The translations under genes were made by a program, and so were the position numbers. Positions 61,601 through 64,000 of a stretch of DNA of 64,000 nt are shown piece after piece; positions within the stretch are counted from its first letter, which is position 1, and each line of letters opens with the position of its first letter. This DNA is from Chania fonticola_B (GTDB lineage Bacteria > Pseudomonadota > Gammaproteobacteria > Enterobacterales > Enterobacteriaceae): the NCBI RefSeq assembly GCF_048537545.1, contig NZ_CP183218.1. One strand, 5' to 3'. Below the pieces are notes generated by a model. The model did not search any database. It was given only the letters and a program-made list of their open reading frames with translations, and had not been told where the DNA came from.

Positions 61601-64000
61601 TGCTTTATTCGCTTAGCCTGGAGCCACAGCGCAGCAAAACGGCCATCGACGATCGCCAGCGCCGTTTCCTGCGCCAGAGCAGCCGAGAAACCTGGGAGTT
61701 TTTTGCCACCTTTGTCAACCAGCAGGAAAACTGGCTGCCGCCGGATAACTACCAGGAAATTCCAGAGCCGGTGGTGGCACATCGCACGTCACCCACCAAT
61801 ATCGGGCTGGCGCTGTTGGCCGACCTTACCGCCTATGACTTCGGCTATATCACCCTCAGTTCGGCCTTGCAGCGTATTACCCTGACGCTGAATACGCTCG
61901 ATCGCATGGAGCATTACCGTGGTCACCTGTACAACTGGTACGACACGCGCACTCTGGAACCTCTGAATCCACGGTATGTTTCCAGCGTGGACAGCGGTAA
62001 TTTCGCGGGCCATCTGCTAACCCTGAGCGCGGGCCTGCCAGGGTTAGCCATGCAGCCAGTTATCGAGCCAGCCCGTATTCTGGCCGGATTAGAAGATACG
62101 TTGCTGATACTGGAGCAACACTGGGGTAACGCCGCACCGAAAGGATTAACCAAACTGCGCAAACACTGGGAACAGGCGCAGAACGCCCATCCGGCTGCAC
62201 TACAGGCTGAACTCAATGAAATGCGTAACCACTGTAATGGATTGCAGGACCCCGCTCTGCAACAGGGTGACGAGGTCAAACGCTGGGCCGGCAACCTGCA
62301 CCAGCAGCTCAACGAACTGTGCGCCGAATGGGCATTATGGTTTGGCTGGCTGAGCGACAGCATGCCGGAGCTGGAACAAATCCCTGGTTTGCATTGGCTG
62401 GCCAACCCACCTAAACAACTGACGTTGTCGACAGAACAGCAAACGCAGTTGGATGCCGTACAGCAATTGGCAAGGGAACGCCTGGAACAGTTGGTTCAGC
62501 TGGCCCAACGCCTGACAGCAATGGCGCAAATGGACTTCAGCTTCCTGTATGACGAAGCCACCCATTTGCTGACCGTCGGTTTCAACTGCGATCAAAACCG
62601 TGCCGACAGTGGTAAATACGATCTGCTGGCCTCGGAAATCCGCCTGACCAACTATGTCGCCATTGCCACCAACCAAATTCCACAACGGAGCTGGTTTGCC
62701 TTAGGCAGGCTGTTTACGGTGATCGACAAGGAGCCAGCGCTGATGTCCTGGAGCGGCTCGATGTTTGAGTACCTGATGCCGCAACTGGTGATGCCTGCCT
62801 ATCCCGATACGTTGCTGGTACAGATGTGCCGCTCTGCAGTGGAGCGGCAAATTGCCTGGGGCAAAGAGCGCGGTGTACCGTGGGGGATTTCCGAGTCCGG
62901 TTACTTCGGCTTTGACGCTTTGCAAAACTACCAGTATCACGCCTTTGGTGTGCCGGGGTTAGGGCTGCGGCGTGGACTGGGTGACGACATGGTGATCGCC
63001 CCTTACGCCACCATGATGGCGCTGATTGTCGATCCGGACAGTGCCTGTAGCAACCTGGTGGAACTGGAAAAAAACGGTGCCAAGGGCCGTTATGGCTTCT
63101 ATGAAGCGCTGGACTACACCACTTCACGCCTCAGCCGGGGGCAGCTGTATGTCATTGTTCGCTCCTATATGGCTCACCACCAGGGTATGAGTTTCCTGGC
63201 GCTGTCACACCTGTTGCTGGATGCGCCAATGGTGAAACGCTTTGCCAGTTACCCCGCCTTCCAGTCAACCCGTTTGCTGTTGCAGGAACGGGTGCCTGAT
63301 GCGGTTGAGCTGTACAGCACCCGCCGCCACTTCGAAACCCATGAAGGCGCGATTAAACCGGCTAGCTTCGCCGCACGTGAATTCACCCGTGTGGATACAC
63401 CGATCCCGGAAGTTCAGTTGCTGTCGAATGCCAACTACCACCTGATGATCACCCAAACCGGCGGTAGCTACAGCCGCTGGCAGAATCTGGCGCTGACCCG
63501 CTGGCGTGAGGATGCCACCTGCGATAACTGGGGGGCGTTCTGCTACCTGCGCGATCCGCAAACCGGCGAGGTGTGGAGCAATACCTGGCACCCTACCGGC
63601 GAAACCGAGAAAGGCGGCTATCGCGCGGTCTTCAACGATGCCGGGGCGGAATTCCAACGCAAGCAGGGGCTACTGTCGGTGAAAACCCAGGTGGTGATCT
63701 CCCCTGAGGACGACATCGAACTGCGGCGCTTAACCTTGGTGAACCGGGGCAAACAGCCGCGGACCATTGAGATCACCAGCTATGCCGAAGTGGTGCTGGC
63801 CCCGGCCAGCAACGATTTGGCGCACCCGGCGTTCAGCAATCTGTTTGTCCAAACCGAACTGTTGCCGGAACAGGATGCCATTCTGTGCCATCGCCGTCCG
63901 CGTGAGCCGAAAGAGAAATCGCCGTGGTTGCTGCATATGATGTCGGTCCAGGGTGCCAGCAGCAAAACCTCCTTTGAAACCGACCGGGCCAAGTTTATCG
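58618..64000 (+). CDS. ndvB: NdvB-type cyclic beta-(1,2)-glucan synthase, N-terminal 1,794 codons (cut by window edge)
   Basis: Starts with GTG at 58618, AAGGAG eight bases upstream; frame open to the window end. After a cytoplasmic N-terminal region, a helix pair (about 422-475) precedes a GT84-type glycosyltransferase with LDSDTVLPRETAH (DxD at 640-642), GEGSFIGKGIYDVDVF and RTRWIRGDWQ (787-795, the RxxRW class motif). Two more membrane regions are at about 830-880 and 960-1000. Then comes a glycoamylase-like domain (GISESGYFGFDALQNYQYHA, GVPGLGLRRGLGDDMVIAPY) and the beginning of the GH94 phosphorylase domain near 1,540. This is the Brucella/Agrobacterium NdvB/ChvB layout, of about 2,800 residues. 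It would make osmoregulated periplasmic glucan. The family assignment is firm; product and linkage are inferred. Confidence 0.9.
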   Translation, partial: MKEILINWLKKQRRHPKVARLPLRHNRATAETPPASNIKAELFSVDQMERYGQRLARSHKLATHKTPYYLLKRLDNNEQVLTDSCRRLSNDKKNTMTPAGDWLLDNFYLIEEQIRVVRHHLPKTFGRGLPQLTTPHNCPRIFDIATEAIAHGDGRWDAESLTRYIAAYQKEANLTLGELWALPGMLRLALIENLRRVAVEVAQAQEERSLADSWVTKMLESAENDPANLIIVIADMARSNPPRTSAFVAELVRRLQGHGTMLALPLTWVEQRLAEVSLTSDELIHRFNQQLAVSQLSVSNSIAGLRQLSEMDWAEFVETMSKVDQTLREDPTGVYPLMHFDTRDNYRHVIERLARHCSHNEVEVALHALNMARIAAEDPRNDPRTHHIGYYLIDHGRTQLEQQLDVRLSRITRIRQALSQSPLLSWLGSISLLTTACWALLLRHAHQTGLTWGLLILLFPLGMVLAQFVISLLSEVTTRSRSPQPLPRLDFSCGIPAEFRTLVAIPTLISSKSGIDQLINTLEVCYLGNAIKHLHFALLTDFNDSPRQQQPDDTELLAYASQKMNELNAKYACEGPSHFFLFHRDRQWNEKQQSWMGLERKRGKLNALNDWLRNRGNAFTTQVGQGLEVLKNVKYVITLDSDTVLPRETAHRLIAAMAHPLNQPQYDAKLQRVVEGYAILQPRMAEEIPAYGQSRYAALCSSTPGNDPYTQMASDIYQDLFGEGSFIGKGIYDVDVFSHSLKGTCPENLVLSHDLLEGCYARSGLLSDVLLYEQYPSNYLVDVARRTRWIRGDWQLFNWLLPRVITEDGSRAANPLSPLSRWKLFDNLRRSLVAPCFLLLLFFGLTWLPDTPYWLAVFAIILLLPTLLALLQDVVRKPPRRPVIQHLQLALKGSLHRLSQIGLRLAELPHEAWFSLKAIGITLWRLLISKRNLQEWTSFDQSKHHLTVTLANFYRNLWINPLAGVALLLLAAFSTPVALLAAIPLAALWILSPYLLYSLSLEPQRSKTAIDDRQRRFLRQSSRETWEFFATFVNQQENWLPPDNYQEIPEPVVAHRTSPTNIGLALLADLTAYDFGYITLSSALQRITLTLNTLDRMEHYRGHLYNWYDTRTLEPLNPRYVSSVDSGNFAGHLLTLSAGLPGLAMQPVIEPARILAGLEDTLLILEQHWGNAAPKGLTKLRKHWEQAQNAHPAALQAELNEMRNHCNGLQDPALQQGDEVKRWAGNLHQQLNELCAEWALWFGWLSDSMPELEQIPGLHWLANPPKQLTLSTEQQTQLDAVQQLARERLEQLVQLAQRLTAMAQMDFSFLYDEATHLLTVGFNCDQNRADSGKYDLLASEIRLTNYVAIATNQIPQRSWFALGRLFTVIDKEPALMSWSGSMFEYLMPQLVMPAYPDTLLVQMCRSAVERQIAWGKERGVPWGISESGYFGFDALQNYQYHAFGVPGLGLRRGLGDDMVIAPYATMMALIVDPDSACSNLVELEKNGAKGRYGFYEALDYTTSRLSRGQLYVIVRSYMAHHQGMSFLALSHLLLDAPMVKRFASYPAFQSTRLLLQERVPDAVELYSTRRHFETHEGAIKPASFAAREFTRVDTPIPEVQLLSNANYHLMITQTGGSYSRWQNLALTRWREDATCDNWGAFCYLRDPQTGEVWSNTWHPTGETEKGGYRAVFNDAGAEFQRKQGLLSVKTQVVISPEDDIELRRLTLVNRGKQPRTIEITSYAEVVLAPASNDLAHPAFSNLFVQTELLPEQDAILCHRRPREPKEKSPWLLHMMSVQGASSKTSFETDRAKFI

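Noticed and set aside
1..64000. CRISPR arrays, transposases, integrases, prophage genes
   Set aside because: None seen: no spaced direct-repeat array, and no frame with transposase, integrase or phage motifs was recognised.

Overview
The window reads as chromosome of an enterobacterium close to Serratia (Yersiniaceae). This is inferred from near-E. coli-like protein sequences for RcsB, GyrA, NrdA/NrdB, UbiG and TyrP, a recognisable micF next to ompC, an ERIC element, and the mix of conserved enteric backbone with accessory loci. No species can be fixed from sequence reading alone.

Layout, left to right. (1) 1-9571: a pullulanase/type II secretion locus arranged as in Klebsiella pul: gspC-D-E-F (minus, gspF cut by the window edge), divergent lipoprotein pullulanase pulA, then gspB and the convergent pilotin gene gspS. 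A cluster of MalT-type boxes lies in the gspC/pulA divergent region. (2) 9572-17445: an accessory cluster with a fused two-domain ABC permease, its ATPase, a general porin, a second stand-alone ATPase, an MgtC/SapB protein and a LysR regulator. No substrate-binding protein is present. (3) 17518-20339: tRNA-Ser(UGA), osmE, a VOC-family protein, ompC with OmpR-like boxes, and micF. (4) 20737-36180: an MFS transporter, the Rcs phosphorelay (rcsD-rcsB, convergent rcsC), gyrA, ubiG, and nrdA-nrdB-yfaE with NrdR and DnaA boxes. (5) 36181-42803: an ERIC element sitting inside a hok-type toxin gene, a sok-like antisense region, a duplicated fragment of the yfaY 3' end, and a five-gene chaperone-usher (DUF1120, beta-fimbria type) operon with two paralogous subunits. 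(6) 42804-51100: yfaY, a TetR repressor divergent from two MFS pumps with three matching operator dyads, tyrP with TyrR-like boxes, yfaZ and a monofunctional catalase gene. (7) 51115-58329: the menaquinone operon menF-D-H-B-C-E (minus). (8) 58618-end: the first 1,794 codons of a very large NdvB-type cyclic beta-glucan synthase, cut by the right edge.

How it fits together: PulA is a secreted lipoprotein and the adjacent Gsp proteins are its expected export machine, probably co-induced by maltodextrins through MalT. OmpC, micF, OsmE, Rcs and the NdvB-type enzyme are all envelope or osmotic functions. The strongest unusual signals are the hok/sok locus whose toxin C-terminus has been replaced by an ERIC element, the fimbrial island bounded by a duplicated yfaY end, and the binding-protein-less ABC/porin cluster.
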